From Lacisediminihabitans profunda (GTDB lineage Bacteria > Actinomycetota > Actinomycetes > Actinomycetales > Microbacteriaceae), in NCBI RefSeq assembly GCF_008040105.1, contig NZ_VRMG01000009.1:349392-413391 (forward strand): 64,000 bases of DNA. Reading direction: 5' to 3'. Under the pieces are notes generated by a model. It was not told the DNA's origin. It saw only the letters and a list, made by a program, of their open reading frames with translations, and searched no databases. Each line of letters opens with the position of its first letter. The stretch's first letter is position 1. Shown one piece after another: positions 50,612-58,080 of this stretch. The translations under genes were made by a program, and so were the position numbers.

Positions 50612-52495
50612 ATGCCCACGCCCCTGTTCCCTGCTCCCCGCTCCTACCGGGAGGGTTCGGGCATCGGTGCGGCGGAATCGACTCCGGTCATCGTGACGCT
50701 CGACGACGCGCTCCCCGCACAGGGGTACCGCATCCGCACGGCGCCGGAGGCGATCTCGATCGACCACCGGGACGCAGCCGGCCTCCGCTACGGTCTTCAG
50801 ACGCTCGATCAGCTGCGCGCATCCGGAACGCTTCAGCGAATCGCGGTCGAGATCATCGACTGGCCGGACTTCGAGACCCGGGGTTTCATGCTCGACGTGA
50901 GCCGCGACCGGGTGCCCACCCGGCGAACGCTGCGGCGCTACGTCGAGCTGCTCTCGCTCGCGCGGATCAACCAGCTCGAGCTCTACATGGAGCACACGTT
51001 CGCCTACGCCGCCCACGACGCCGTGTGGTCGCGGGCCAGCGCGCTCACCGCCGAAGACATGCGCTGGCTGGACGACCTCTGCGCCGGGGTCGGGATCGCG
51101 TTGGTCGCGAACCAGAACACGTTCGGCCACATGGATCGCTGGCTCAAGCTCGAGCAGTATGCCGCGCGGGCGGAGAAACCGGGCGGCTTCGAGCTCTTCG
51201 GACGTCACCGGGAGGCGGGCACCCTCGAGCCGACCCGGGAGAACCTCGACCTCGTCGGCGAGCTCCTGGTCGAACTGACGTCGACGCTACGCAGCAAGCG
51301 GGTGAACATCGGCGCCGACGAGCCGTTCGAACTCGGTCTCGGGCGCAGCGGCGGCGAGGTCGAGCGGAGGGGTGGCGGTGCTGTCTACTTCGATTACGTG
51401 TCCGAGGTCATGCGTCCGCTGCTCGACGACGGCTTCGAGGTCGAGTTCTGGGCGGACATCTTCGGCGACTACCCGGAGCTGATGGGTTCGGTGCCCGCCG
51501 GCGCGATCCCGGTGGTGTGGCAGTACGACTCGCCATCACACAGCCGAGCGGTCTGGGGCATCGCCACTCCTCGGCAACGAGCCGAATGGGACAGCGTCCA
51601 CCTCGACATCGAGGCGCTCGCCAAGGGTTTCTCGGCCCGGGCGGCGGCGATGATCGACGCCGGTACTCCCTTCTGGGTCGCTCCGGGCACGAGCACGTGG
51701 CAGTCCTTCGTCGGCCGTATCGACAATGCTCTCGAGAACATGATCGATGCCGCCGAAGTGGGGATCGCGAACGGCTCGACCGGCTACATCAACACGTTGT
51801 GGGGCGACCACGGGCACTTCGACCCGCCGGCGGTGTCGTTCGGGCCGGTCGCCTACGGCGGGGCGGTCAGCTGGTGCCTGGACAGCAATCGCGCGATCGA
51901 TCTCGCGGAGGTGCTCGATAGTCGGGTCTTCGACGACGAGGAGAGCGTGATCGGCGGGGTGTTGATGAGAATCGGGGCGACCGCGCTCGCTCTGGGCGCG
52001 CCGATGCTGAACGCGTCGCCACTGTTCCTCGCGTTGCTGCGCGGAGGCGACATATCTGAACTGCCCGCGATCCTTCCCGAGGCGCTCGAAGCCGTCGACG
52101 CCACCCTCGCCGCGGAACTCACCGAGCTCGACTACGCGCGGCCCGCGAGCTCCGACGGCGACATCGCCGTGCGGGAGCTGCGCCAGGCCATCCGGTTCGC
52201 CCGTCTCGGAGTGGAGGTGATCCGCCGCGGCGGCGTCGACGAAATGGCCCCCGTCGAGGCGCATCGCCTGCTCGGCCTCCTCGAGTCGGTGCTCGTGGAG
52301 CAGCGCGAGTGCTGGCTCCTGCGCTCTCGGCCGGGGGGCGTCGACGACAGCCTCGACTTCATGGCGGGCCTCCGCGCGGCGCTGACGGTGCAGGCGAGAC
52401 GCAGGGTAGCGCGGCCGCGGCGCGCTGACGCGGTCGAGGCTAGCGCGCCGCGTCCCCGAGTGAACGCGCCGGTGCCTGCGACTCGAGACCGGTGA
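50612..52495 (+). CDS. GH20-like beta-N-acetylhexosaminidase family protein
   Basis: The 627-residue cytoplasmic protein has an N-terminal alpha+beta domain (AGLRYGLQTLDQLRASG) and a TIM barrel beginning WPDFETRGFMLDVSRDRVPT, matching the usual D-x-P-R-F-x-x-R-G-x-x-x-D start of GH20. The acidic pair in VNIGADEPFELG fits the catalytic D-E. Later barrel strands carry WADIFGDYPE and VVWQYDSPSHS. Its long helical C-terminus exceeds the usual enzyme. It lacks a signal peptide, so it would act on imported aminosugar oligosaccharides. The substrate may differ from GlcNAc. The 3' end overlaps the convergent TetR gene by 56 bases. Confidence 0.8.
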   Translation: MPTPLFPAPRSYREGSGIGAAESTPVIVTLDDALPAQGYRIRTAPEAISIDHRDAAGLRYGLQTLDQLRASGTLQRIAVEIIDWPDFETRGFMLDVSRDRVPTRRTLRRYVELLSLARINQLELYMEHTFAYAAHDAVWSRASALTAEDMRWLDDLCAGVGIALVANQNTFGHMDRWLKLEQYAARAEKPGGFELFGRHREAGTLEPTRENLDLVGELLVELTSTLRSKRVNIGADEPFELGLGRSGGEVERRGGGAVYFDYVSEVMRPLLDDGFEVEFWADIFGDYPELMGSVPAGAIPVVWQYDSPSHSRAVWGIATPRQRAEWDSVHLDIEALAKGFSARAAAMIDAGTPFWVAPGTSTWQSFVGRIDNALENMIDAAEVGIANGSTGYINTLWGDHGHFDPPAVSFGPVAYGGAVSWCLDSNRAIDLAEVLDSRVFDDEESVIGGVLMRIGATALALGAPMLNASPLFLALLRGGDISELPAILPEALEAVDATLAAELTELDYARPASSDGDIAVRELRQAIRFARLGVEVIRRGGVDEMAPVEAHRLLGLLESVLVEQRECWLLRSRPGGVDDSLDFMAGLRAALTVQARRRVARPRRADAVEASAPRPRVNAPVPATRDR

Positions 52496-53078
52496 GCAGG
52501 AGCGTTATCCCAAAGTCGAAGGCCGCCCGCCCGCCGATCGCCGTCACCGGGTCGGCGGAGTGGCCCTCCGCGACGACACCGAGGCTGTCGGCCTGGAGTC
52601 GCTGCTGCTCGTGCGAGACATGCCCGAGCACGAAGTGGAGCAACGCCGCCGCCGCGACCTCGCTCGTCTGCTGATCGAAGCCGCCGCCGCGGATCGCCGT
52701 CGCGAGTCTCGACTGCGGCTCCCCGGCGCCGAGCCCGAGGGCGAGGGTGCTCGACACCACCTCTGCTCCGTCGCGGAACGCCAGCAGGGCATCGCGCAGC
52801 GCCTCCGCCTCGGCGCGGACGGCTCCGGACCAGTCGGCATCGCCTACCTCGCGGGGGACGGCTCGGGAGACGATCTGGTCGGCGATCGACGCAAGGAGGG
52901 TCTGCTTGTTGGCGAAGTGCCAATAGAGAGCACTCGGCTGCACATCGAGGGTCGCGGCGAGGCGTCGCATCGTCAGGTCGGGCAGGCCATGCTCGTCCAG
53001 GATCGCCAGCGCGCCGGCGACCACGTCGGCCCGAGAGTGACGGGTGTACTTCGTTTCGACCTCGTCAGAATTCGTCAT
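52440..53078 (-). CDS. TetR family regulator, BioQ-like repressor of biotin uptake
   Basis: The 212-residue protein has a TetR helix-turn-helix (DVVAGALAILDEHGLPDLTMRR, then LDVQPSALYWHFANKQTLL) and a TetR-type ligand domain. It lies divergent from bioY with only 68 bases between starts, and two 13-bp sites of the BioQ type fill that gap. In Corynebacterium BioQ is a TetR repressor of biotin genes with operator TGAAC-N3-GTTAC; the sites here read TGTACAGTGTTCA and TGAACAGCGTTCA. I infer the same role. The C-terminal coding end overlaps the GH20-like gene. Confidence 0.82.
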   Translation of the reverse strand: MTNSDEVETKYTRHSRADVVAGALAILDEHGLPDLTMRRLAATLDVQPSALYWHFANKQTLLASIADQIVSRAVPREVGDADWSGAVRAEAEALRDALLAFRDGAEVVSSTLALGLGAGEPQSRLATAIRGGGFDQQTSEVAAAALLHFVLGHVSHEQQRLQADSLGVVAEGHSADPVTAIGGRAAFDFGITLLLTGLESQAPARSLGDAAR

Positions 53079-53100
53079 CGTGTCTGTAGCGTAGCAGCGA

Positions 53101-53130
53101 CCTGTACAGTGTTCAGGTGAACAGCGTTCA
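53101..53130 (+). promoter_or_regulatory. Tandem BioQ-type operators in front of bioY
   Basis: TGTACAGTGTTCA (53103-53115, extended as CCTGTACAGTGTTCAGG) and TGAACAGCGTTCA (53118-53130) are 13-bp inverted repeats of the form TGNAC-N3-GTTCA, spaced 15 bases start to start. They lie between the divergent TetR gene and bioY, so binding would control both. Confidence 0.72.
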
Positions 53131-53146
53131 GGAGAAGGAGCACAGC

Positions 53147-53788
53147 ATGGGCAATCGAGTTCGAATCGACATTCGTGACGTCACGCGGATCGCGGTCTTC
53201 GCGGCAATCATCGCCGTGCTCGGTCTTCCGGGGGCCATCCCGGTCTTCGGCGCGGTGCCGATCACGGCGCAGACCCTCGGTGTGATGCTCGCCGGCGCGG
53301 TGCTGGGATCCTGGCGGGGCGCGGCCGCCGTCGCCGTTTTCGAGGTGCTCGTGCTGCTGGGCCTGCCGTTGCTCTCCGGGGGATACGGCGGAGTGGGCGT
53401 CTTCGTCGGTCCGTCCGCCGGCTACCTGATCGGCTGGATCTTCGGAGCCTTCGTGATCGGAGCCATCGTGCGAGCGGATCGGCAGAATCCCACCTGGTGG
53501 CGGACGGCCCTCGGCTGCCTCGCGGGCGGCATCGGCGTGGTCTACGCGTTCGGGATCCCGGTGCAGGCGTTCGTGACCCAGATCCCGCTGGGCCCAACCG
53601 CCCTGTCGAGTGTCGTCTTCCTGCCGGGGGATGCCCTCAAGGTGGTCGTGGCGACCCTCGTCACGATGGCTCTCTGGCGCGCCTACCCTCAGGGCTTCCG
53701 GCGTGGAGCGACCCCGGCCGCCCCGGTGGTCGCCGTCCCCGCCGTCGAAACGGAATCCCCTCGCGCGGCGGTGAGTCGGCCAGAGTGA
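53147..53788 (+). CDS. bioY: BioY, substrate-binding S component of the biotin ECF transporter
   Basis: The 213-residue integral membrane protein captures biotin for the energy-coupling transporter. It has six hydrophobic segments and the family motifs IPVFGAVPITAQTLGVMLAGAVLG, GLPLLSGGYGG and FVGPSAGYLIGW. ATG 53147 is preferred over the GTG at 53117 because GGAGAAGGAG lies just before it and the operators occupy the earlier stretch. Its stop overlaps the start of bioM (TGATG). Confidence 0.93.
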   Translation: MGNRVRIDIRDVTRIAVFAAIIAVLGLPGAIPVFGAVPITAQTLGVMLAGAVLGSWRGAAAVAVFEVLVLLGLPLLSGGYGGVGVFVGPSAGYLIGWIFGAFVIGAIVRADRQNPTWWRTALGCLAGGIGVVYAFGIPVQAFVTQIPLGPTALSSVVFLPGDALKVVVATLVTMALWRAYPQGFRRGATPAAPVVAVPAVETESPRAAVSRPE

Positions 53789-54477
53789 TGGAGCATCCGG
53801 AGATCGTCTTCGACTCCGTTTCGGTGGACTTCGGCGGCCGGACGGCGCTGCGCGACGTCAGCGTGAGCCTCGACCAGCGTCGGATCGGGGTCATCGGGTC
53901 GAACGGCTCTGGCAAGTCCACCTTCGCGAGGATGCTCAATGGGCTCGTCCTGCCGAGCAGCGGGGCGGTGCGGGTGCACGGCCTCGACCCGGCGCGGCAG
54001 TCGAAGCTGCTCCGGCGGCGCGTCGGCTTCATCTTCAGCAACCCCGACGTGCAGATCGTGATGCCGACCGTCGCCGAAGACGTGGCCTTCTCCCTGCGCG
54101 GACGAGGGTTCACCGCCGCCGAGGCCGGCGCGCGCGTGTCGGCCGTCCTCGACCGGTTCGGGCTCACCACCCATTCGGAGGCACCGGCGCACAGCCTCTC
54201 CGGCGGCCAGAAGCAGTTGCTCGCACTCTGCTCGATCCTCGTCGGCGAGCCGGGCCTGCTCGTCGCCGACGAGCCCACCGCGCTCCTCGACGCCGTCAAC
54301 AGTCGGCGGATAGCCGACCACCTGCTCGACGAACTGCCTCAGCAGCTCGTGCTCGTGACTCACGACCTTCGGATGGCGGCCCGATGCGACGTGGTTCTGC
54401 GGTTCGACGCCGGCCGGCTCGTGGAATCCGGCGCCCCCGGCGACGTCGTCGGACGCTACGAACGGGAACACGCGTGA
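53788..54477 (+). CDS. bioM: BioM, ATPase of the biotin ECF transporter
   Basis: The 229-residue ABC ATPase has Walker A (GSNGSGKST, about residue 38), the Q-loop FSNPDVQIV typical of ECF ATPases, the signature LSGGQKQL and Walker B LLVADEPTALLD, with the switch histidine in VTHD. It hydrolyses ATP to drive biotin import by BioY and BioN. The ATG overlaps the bioY stop, and its own stop overlaps the GTG of bioN, so the three are translated together. Confidence 0.93.
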   Translation: MEHPEIVFDSVSVDFGGRTALRDVSVSLDQRRIGVIGSNGSGKSTFARMLNGLVLPSSGAVRVHGLDPARQSKLLRRRVGFIFSNPDVQIVMPTVAEDVAFSLRGRGFTAAEAGARVSAVLDRFGLTTHSEAPAHSLSGGQKQLLALCSILVGEPGLLVADEPTALLDAVNSRRIADHLLDELPQQLVLVTHDLRMAARCDVVLRFDAGRLVESGAPGDVVGRYEREHA

Positions 54478-55070
54478 TCGCGTTGTACCGGCCGGGCGCG
54501 AGCGCCATCCACCGAGCGCCCGCCGGCCCGAAGGTGCTCGTCTTCATCGCGATCACGCTCGCGATCACGCTCTCCGCGCATAGTGCGTGGATGCTCCCGG
54601 CGGCGGCCGTTCTCGTCGTCGCCGGCTATCTGATCGCCGGGCTCGGGCTGGGGGAGCTCGCGGCGCAGGTGGTCGCGCTCCGCTGGCTGATCGTGGTCAT
54701 GCTCGTGACGCAACTCGTCTTCCTTCCGGCCCTGGTCGCGCTGGCGAACACCGGGCGCGTGGTCGTGGTGATCGCGCTGGCCGCGCTCGTCACACTGACC
54801 ACCCGTGTGCCCGCGCTTCTCGACGCGACTGAGCGCACACTCGCGCCCCTGCGCCGCTTCGGGGTGAACCCCGCCGGGGTCGGCCTTCTGCTCGCGATGA
54901 CGATCACCACGATTCCCGTCATCGCCGGGCTCGCCGGGTCGATCCGCGAGGCTCAACGCGCGCGAGGGGTGCCGGTTCGCGCCACGACCTTCGTCGTCCC
55001 GCTCCTGGTGCTGTCGCTGAAGCACTCCGACGACCTCGCGGATGCCCTCGCCGCCCGGGGTGTCGAGTGA
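54474..55070 (+). CDS. bioN: BioN, transmembrane T component of the biotin ECF transporter
   Basis: The 198-residue membrane protein has about five hydrophobic segments and the coupling motifs of EcfT proteins, A-x-x-A-R-G type: REAQRARGVP near residue 162 and DALAARGVE at the end. It links the ATPase to BioY. The GTG overlaps the bioM stop. The stop overlaps the GTG of the CHY zinc-finger gene. Confidence 0.9.
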   Translation: MIALYRPGASAIHRAPAGPKVLVFIAITLAITLSAHSAWMLPAAAVLVVAGYLIAGLGLGELAAQVVALRWLIVVMLVTQLVFLPALVALANTGRVVVVIALAALVTLTTRVPALLDATERTLAPLRRFGVNPAGVGLLLAMTITTIPVIAGLAGSIREAQRARGVPVRATTFVVPLLVLSLKHSDDLADALAARGVE

Positions 55071-55378
55071 TCGTCTACGGCGAGACGATCGACGACCAGA
55101 CCCGGTGCGTTCACTACGGGACGCCCAAAGACGTCATCGCCATCAAGTTCAAGTGCTGCCGCCGTTACTATCCCTGCCACCTCTGTCACGAGCACGCGGA
55201 AACCCACGCGGCCACCCAATGGACGCTCGCCGAGCGTCAGCAGAAGGCGGTGCTGTGCGGCGTGTGCTCGACGGAGCTCACCATCGACGGCTATCTCGCG
55301 GTGGACGGCTGCCCCTCCTGCCACGCGCCGTTCAATGAGGGATGCCGACTGCACTCCTCCCTCTACTTCCAGGACTGA
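55067..55378 (+). CDS. CHY zinc-finger family protein
   Basis: The 103-residue protein has a dense cysteine/histidine pattern: TRCVHYG, FKCCRRYYPCHLCHEH, VLCGVCSTE and DGCPSCHAPFNEGC, matching the CHY zinc finger, which binds two or three zinc ions. Its role in bacteria is unclear; links to protein turnover or redox sensing come from eukaryotic relatives. The GTG start overlaps the bioN stop, so it is translated from the biotin-transport message. This suggests a shared regulator, perhaps without a direct link to biotin. Confidence 0.88.
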   Translation: MIVYGETIDDQTRCVHYGTPKDVIAIKFKCCRRYYPCHLCHEHAETHAATQWTLAERQQKAVLCGVCSTELTIDGYLAVDGCPSCHAPFNEGCRLHSSLYFQD

Positions 55379-55516
55379 CGAACGGATGCCGGGCGACACC
55401 GACGGCAACCGCGGAACTTCGGGTCGGCTGGGATATCCTTGCGAAGGCCGATTGCGGTGTGAACCCGGACTATCCGCACGAACATCTCCGTGCCATCCAC
55501 TTCGAAGGGGGACGCC

Positions 55517-56758
55517 ATGAGCGAGACCCGACCCCGGTCGAATCGGTCAGGCGTGCCGGGAATCGCGCGTCACGGCAGGCTCAAGAAGTCGCACGCCACC
55601 GTCGCGGTCCTCAAGTTCCTGGCCGCCGCGCTCGCCGTGGTCCTGGTCAGCGGGGCGTGCGTCGCCGGCATCGCCCTCAGCCAGATCAAGGGCAACATCA
55701 AGACCGTGACGCTCGTCGGCGAGACCGATGGTCCGCCCCCCGCGCTCGGCGCCTTCGACGGCGGCTTCAACCTGCTTCTCGTCGGCAGCGACACCCGCAA
55801 GGGCCAGGGGGCCTACGCGGGCAAGGACGACGGTGTGCTCAACGACGTGACGATGCTCCTGCACGTGTCGCAGGACCAGACCAATGCCGTGGCGGTGAGC
55901 ATTCCCCGTGACATGGTGGTGCCGATCCCGGCGTGCCCGCGCGAAGACGGCAAGGGCAACTACGGTGCGATGTCCGCCCAGCCGATCAACAACACCCTGG
56001 CCTACGGCGGCCTGCCCTGCACGGTGGTCACGGTGAAGGCGCTCACCGGGCTCGACATCCCGTTCGCGGCGCTGATCACCTTCCAGGGCGTCATCGACAT
56101 GTCGACGGCGGTCGGCGGAGTGCCGGTCTGCATCAACGGGCCGCTCCGGGACAAGTACTCGGGGATCGACCTCCCGGCCGCCGGCACATACACCCTCTCC
56201 GGGTTCCAGGCCCTGGCCTTCCTGCGCAGCCGTCACGGGGTGGGCGACGGAAGCGACCTCGGTCGCATCAGCTCGCAGCAGGTCTTCCTGTCGTCGCTCG
56301 TGCGTACGGTGAAGAGCGACAGCACCCTCACCGACTTCACCAAGCTCTTCGGTCTCGCCACGGCGGCCTCCAAGAACATGACGTTGTCGAAGAACCTCAG
56401 CAACCTCAACACCATGGTGTCGATCGCGCTGGTGCTCAAGAAGATCCCGCTCAACCGGATCTCGTTCGTGCAATACCCGGGCACCACGGGGGTGGGGGGC
56501 GTCTACGCAGGCAAGGTCGCTCCGATCGTGTCCGCCGCCAACGCGCTCTTCGCCAAGATCAAGGCCGACGAGCCGTTCAGCCTCGACTCCGGCACCGGGC
56601 GTGGGTCGATCCCCGACCCCAACGCTCCGGCTCCGACGGCTCCGGCTCCATCCGGATCCGCCGCACCGGATGCGACGGCAAGCGATGCGCCGGAGGTTCT
56701 GCCCGGCGTGCTCGGCCAGACGGCCGCGGACTACACCTGCTCCAAGGTGAACAAGTAG
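55517..56758 (+). CDS. LytR-CpsA-Psr (LCP) family cell-wall ligase
   Basis: The 413-residue protein has a short cytoplasmic start, one membrane anchor (about residues 30-55) and an extracellular LCP domain. Key segments are NLLLVGSDTRKGQG, NDVTMLLHVS, AVSIPRDMVVPIP (arginine near 135), and QALAFLRSRHGVGDGSDLGRISSQQVFL, whose arginines bind polyprenyl pyrophosphate. Such enzymes transfer glycopolymers such as teichoic acid or arabinogalactan onto peptidoglycan. A Pro/Ala/Ser-rich tail follows. ATG 55517 has GAAGGGGG upstream; an earlier in-frame start lacks homology. Confidence 0.9.
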   Translation: MSETRPRSNRSGVPGIARHGRLKKSHATVAVLKFLAAALAVVLVSGACVAGIALSQIKGNIKTVTLVGETDGPPPALGAFDGGFNLLLVGSDTRKGQGAYAGKDDGVLNDVTMLLHVSQDQTNAVAVSIPRDMVVPIPACPREDGKGNYGAMSAQPINNTLAYGGLPCTVVTVKALTGLDIPFAALITFQGVIDMSTAVGGVPVCINGPLRDKYSGIDLPAAGTYTLSGFQALAFLRSRHGVGDGSDLGRISSQQVFLSSLVRTVKSDSTLTDFTKLFGLATAASKNMTLSKNLSNLNTMVSIALVLKKIPLNRISFVQYPGTTGVGGVYAGKVAPIVSAANALFAKIKADEPFSLDSGTGRGSIPDPNAPAPTAPAPSGSAAPDATASDAPEVLPGVLGQTAADYTCSKVNK

Positions 56759-56769
56759 AACGTGAAGCG

Positions 56770-56808
56770 CTGGCTGGCCCCCAATTGACGTCGAGGGACC
56801 AGCCAGGC
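56770..56808 (+). terminator. Hairpin after the LCP gene
   Basis: CTGGCTGGCCC (56770-56780) and GGGACCAGCCAG (about 56794-56805) form a long stem with one bulge, starting 12 bases after the LCP stop. There is no T-run. It probably ends the LCP transcript, and it also lies at the 3' end of the minus-strand remnant at 56812. Confidence 0.5.
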
Positions 56809-56811
56809 GTC

Positions 56812-57030
56812 CTAGCGTCGGGTCGTCCCGCGGCGATTGCGGCGGCTGAGCCAGAGGAACACGAGAGCGATTCCCAGGGCGACGATTCCGAGGGCAACGA
56901 TCACGATTCCGATGGACGCGGATCCCGTCGCTGCCAAAGCTGTGGTCGAGGGAGCCAACGGGTTGATCCCCTCGAGTTTTGGTTGATCTATGGTGTTTTC
57001 GGTGCGGCGTGTGCCCGCTTGGATAACACT
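56812..57030 (-). pseudogene. Orphan cell-wall sorting signal, remnant of an LPXTG-like surface protein
   Basis: The minus strand is open for 72 codons up to TAG at 56812. Its end has the three parts of a sortase signal: LAATGS, a hydrophobic stretch (IGIVIVALGIVALGIALVFLWL) and a basic tail SRRNRRGTTRR. An in-frame stop lies immediately upstream at 57031-57033 and no start codon or ribosome site precedes the signal. So this appears to be the last part of a lost surface-protein gene. It could also be the end of a gene split by an insertion that was later deleted. Confidence 0.62.
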
Positions 57031-57177
57031 CTACGAGCCGCCGATTCGGCGGACAACGGATTCGAATCCCCAGTCCGGGGGTGGGTCGCTCCCCAGTTCA
57101 GGGGCGGACAAATCGTTCGCGGTGTCGGTCGAATCGGCCGTTCGCCGGTGTGCCGCTATGATTGCAGTCGAACAGTT

Positions 57178-57266
57178 GGAGCTGTCGCATAGTTCGGCCT
57201 AGTGCACCACCCTGCTAAGGTGGAGTACCCGTAAGGGTACCGTGGGTTCAAATCCCACCGGCTCCG
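57178..57266 (+). tRNA. tRNA-Ser(GCT)
   Basis: The acceptor stem GGAGCTG (57178-57184) pairs with CGGCTCC (57259-57265) with one G-T pair, and G57266 is the discriminator. The anticodon arm CCACC-CTGCTAA-GGTGG gives anticodon GCT. A long variable arm (GTACCCGTAAGGGTAC) marks a class II tRNA, and the T-arm is GTGGG-TTCAAAT-CCCAC. CCA is not encoded. It stands between the sorting-signal remnant and the PadR gene. Confidence 0.92.
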
Positions 57267-57392
57267 CACTTGGAATGTACGCGAGTCTCGACGCCGCCGA
57301 GGCCTCGGGGGACGATTATCGTGGACCCGGCATTCCCGCCGGCTCGAAGTCGCTGACCTCCGCCCTCCGCTTCCGCACGGCCGACCGCACCC

Positions 57393-57989
57393 TCACCGCC
57401 GGCCCTCGAGCTCGTCCACGAGGGCAAGCCCGCGTGTTGCCCAGGCGATCTGCTGGGAAGCCCGGTCCACGAGACCCTCGTAGACGAAGATCTTGTAGCC
57501 GATGATTCGGGGCCATTCCGTCTCCGGGAAGATCTCGAGCCGCCTCGCCGTGATCGGATGGCTCTGGTCGCGGATGGCGCCCAGCTGGATCTGCCATTGC
57601 TCGCGCTGCTCGGTCCAATGCTCGATGTGCGCGCGCAACTGGGTACGGACGGTCTCCGGATCGGTCCACTCGAAATACGCGGCCCGGAGGTGGGCCGGAT
57701 CGCGTTCCCGCACGTACTCGATGGGGGTCTCCATCCACTCGCGGAACGCCGCGATGCCGGCGTCGCTGATGCTGTAGATGCGTTTCGTCGCGCTCGTGGC
57801 CCGGCTGTTTCGGGCCACGGCCGTCGCGACGACGAGGCCCTCCGCCTCCATGCGCTTGAGCTCGGGATAGATCTGCGAATCCGGGGCGTGCCAGACGTGC
57901 CCGACCGAGCTGTGGAATGCCTTGGCCAGGTCGTAGCCAGTCATCGGCTGCGCGGTCAGCAGCGCGAGGAGGGCGTATCGCAGGCTCAT
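57393..57989 (-). CDS. vanR: PadR family transcriptional regulator, VanR-like
   Basis: The 198-residue protein has the PadR winged helix (LRYALLALLTAQPMTGYDLAKAF, then WHAPDSQIYPELKRMEAEGLVVA) and a C-terminal helical dimer domain. It lies divergent from vanA, 91 bases apart. In Corynebacterium a PadR-type VanR represses the vanillate genes with vanillate or related acids as signal, and the layout here is the same. An imperfect inverted repeat between the genes is the likely operator. The symbol is assigned by context and family. Confidence 0.85.
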   Translation of the reverse strand: MSLRYALLALLTAQPMTGYDLAKAFHSSVGHVWHAPDSQIYPELKRMEAEGLVVATAVARNSRATSATKRIYSISDAGIAAFREWMETPIEYVRERDPAHLRAAYFEWTDPETVRTQLRAHIEHWTEQREQWQIQLGAIRDQSHPITARRLEIFPETEWPRIIGYKIFVYEGLVDRASQQIAWATRGLALVDELEGRR

Positions 57990-58020
57990 GTCTCAATTCT
58001 CTCCGGGCCAGACTATTGCA

Positions 58021-58049
58021 GTTTCACTATGGAGATAGGTAATCTGAAA
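58021..58049. promoter_or_regulatory. Inverted repeat in the vanR-vanA gap, likely PadR operator
   Basis: GTTTCACTAT (58021-58030), four bases, then ATAGGTAATC (58035-58044) form an imperfect 24-base inverted repeat with seven of ten pairs. This matches the general plan of the corynebacterial VanR site as I recall it. A second, longer-spaced pair GTTTCA/TGAAAC (58021-58026 and 58044-58049) overlaps it. It lies between the two divergent start codons. Confidence 0.5.
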
Positions 58050-58080
58050 CGCAAGCCCGAGTTTGGACGAAGGAGTCCCC

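Noticed and set aside
53117..53146. Upstream GTG start for bioY
   Set aside because: It would put the second BioQ-type operator inside the gene, and the ribosome site GGAGAAGGAG fits the ATG at 53147.
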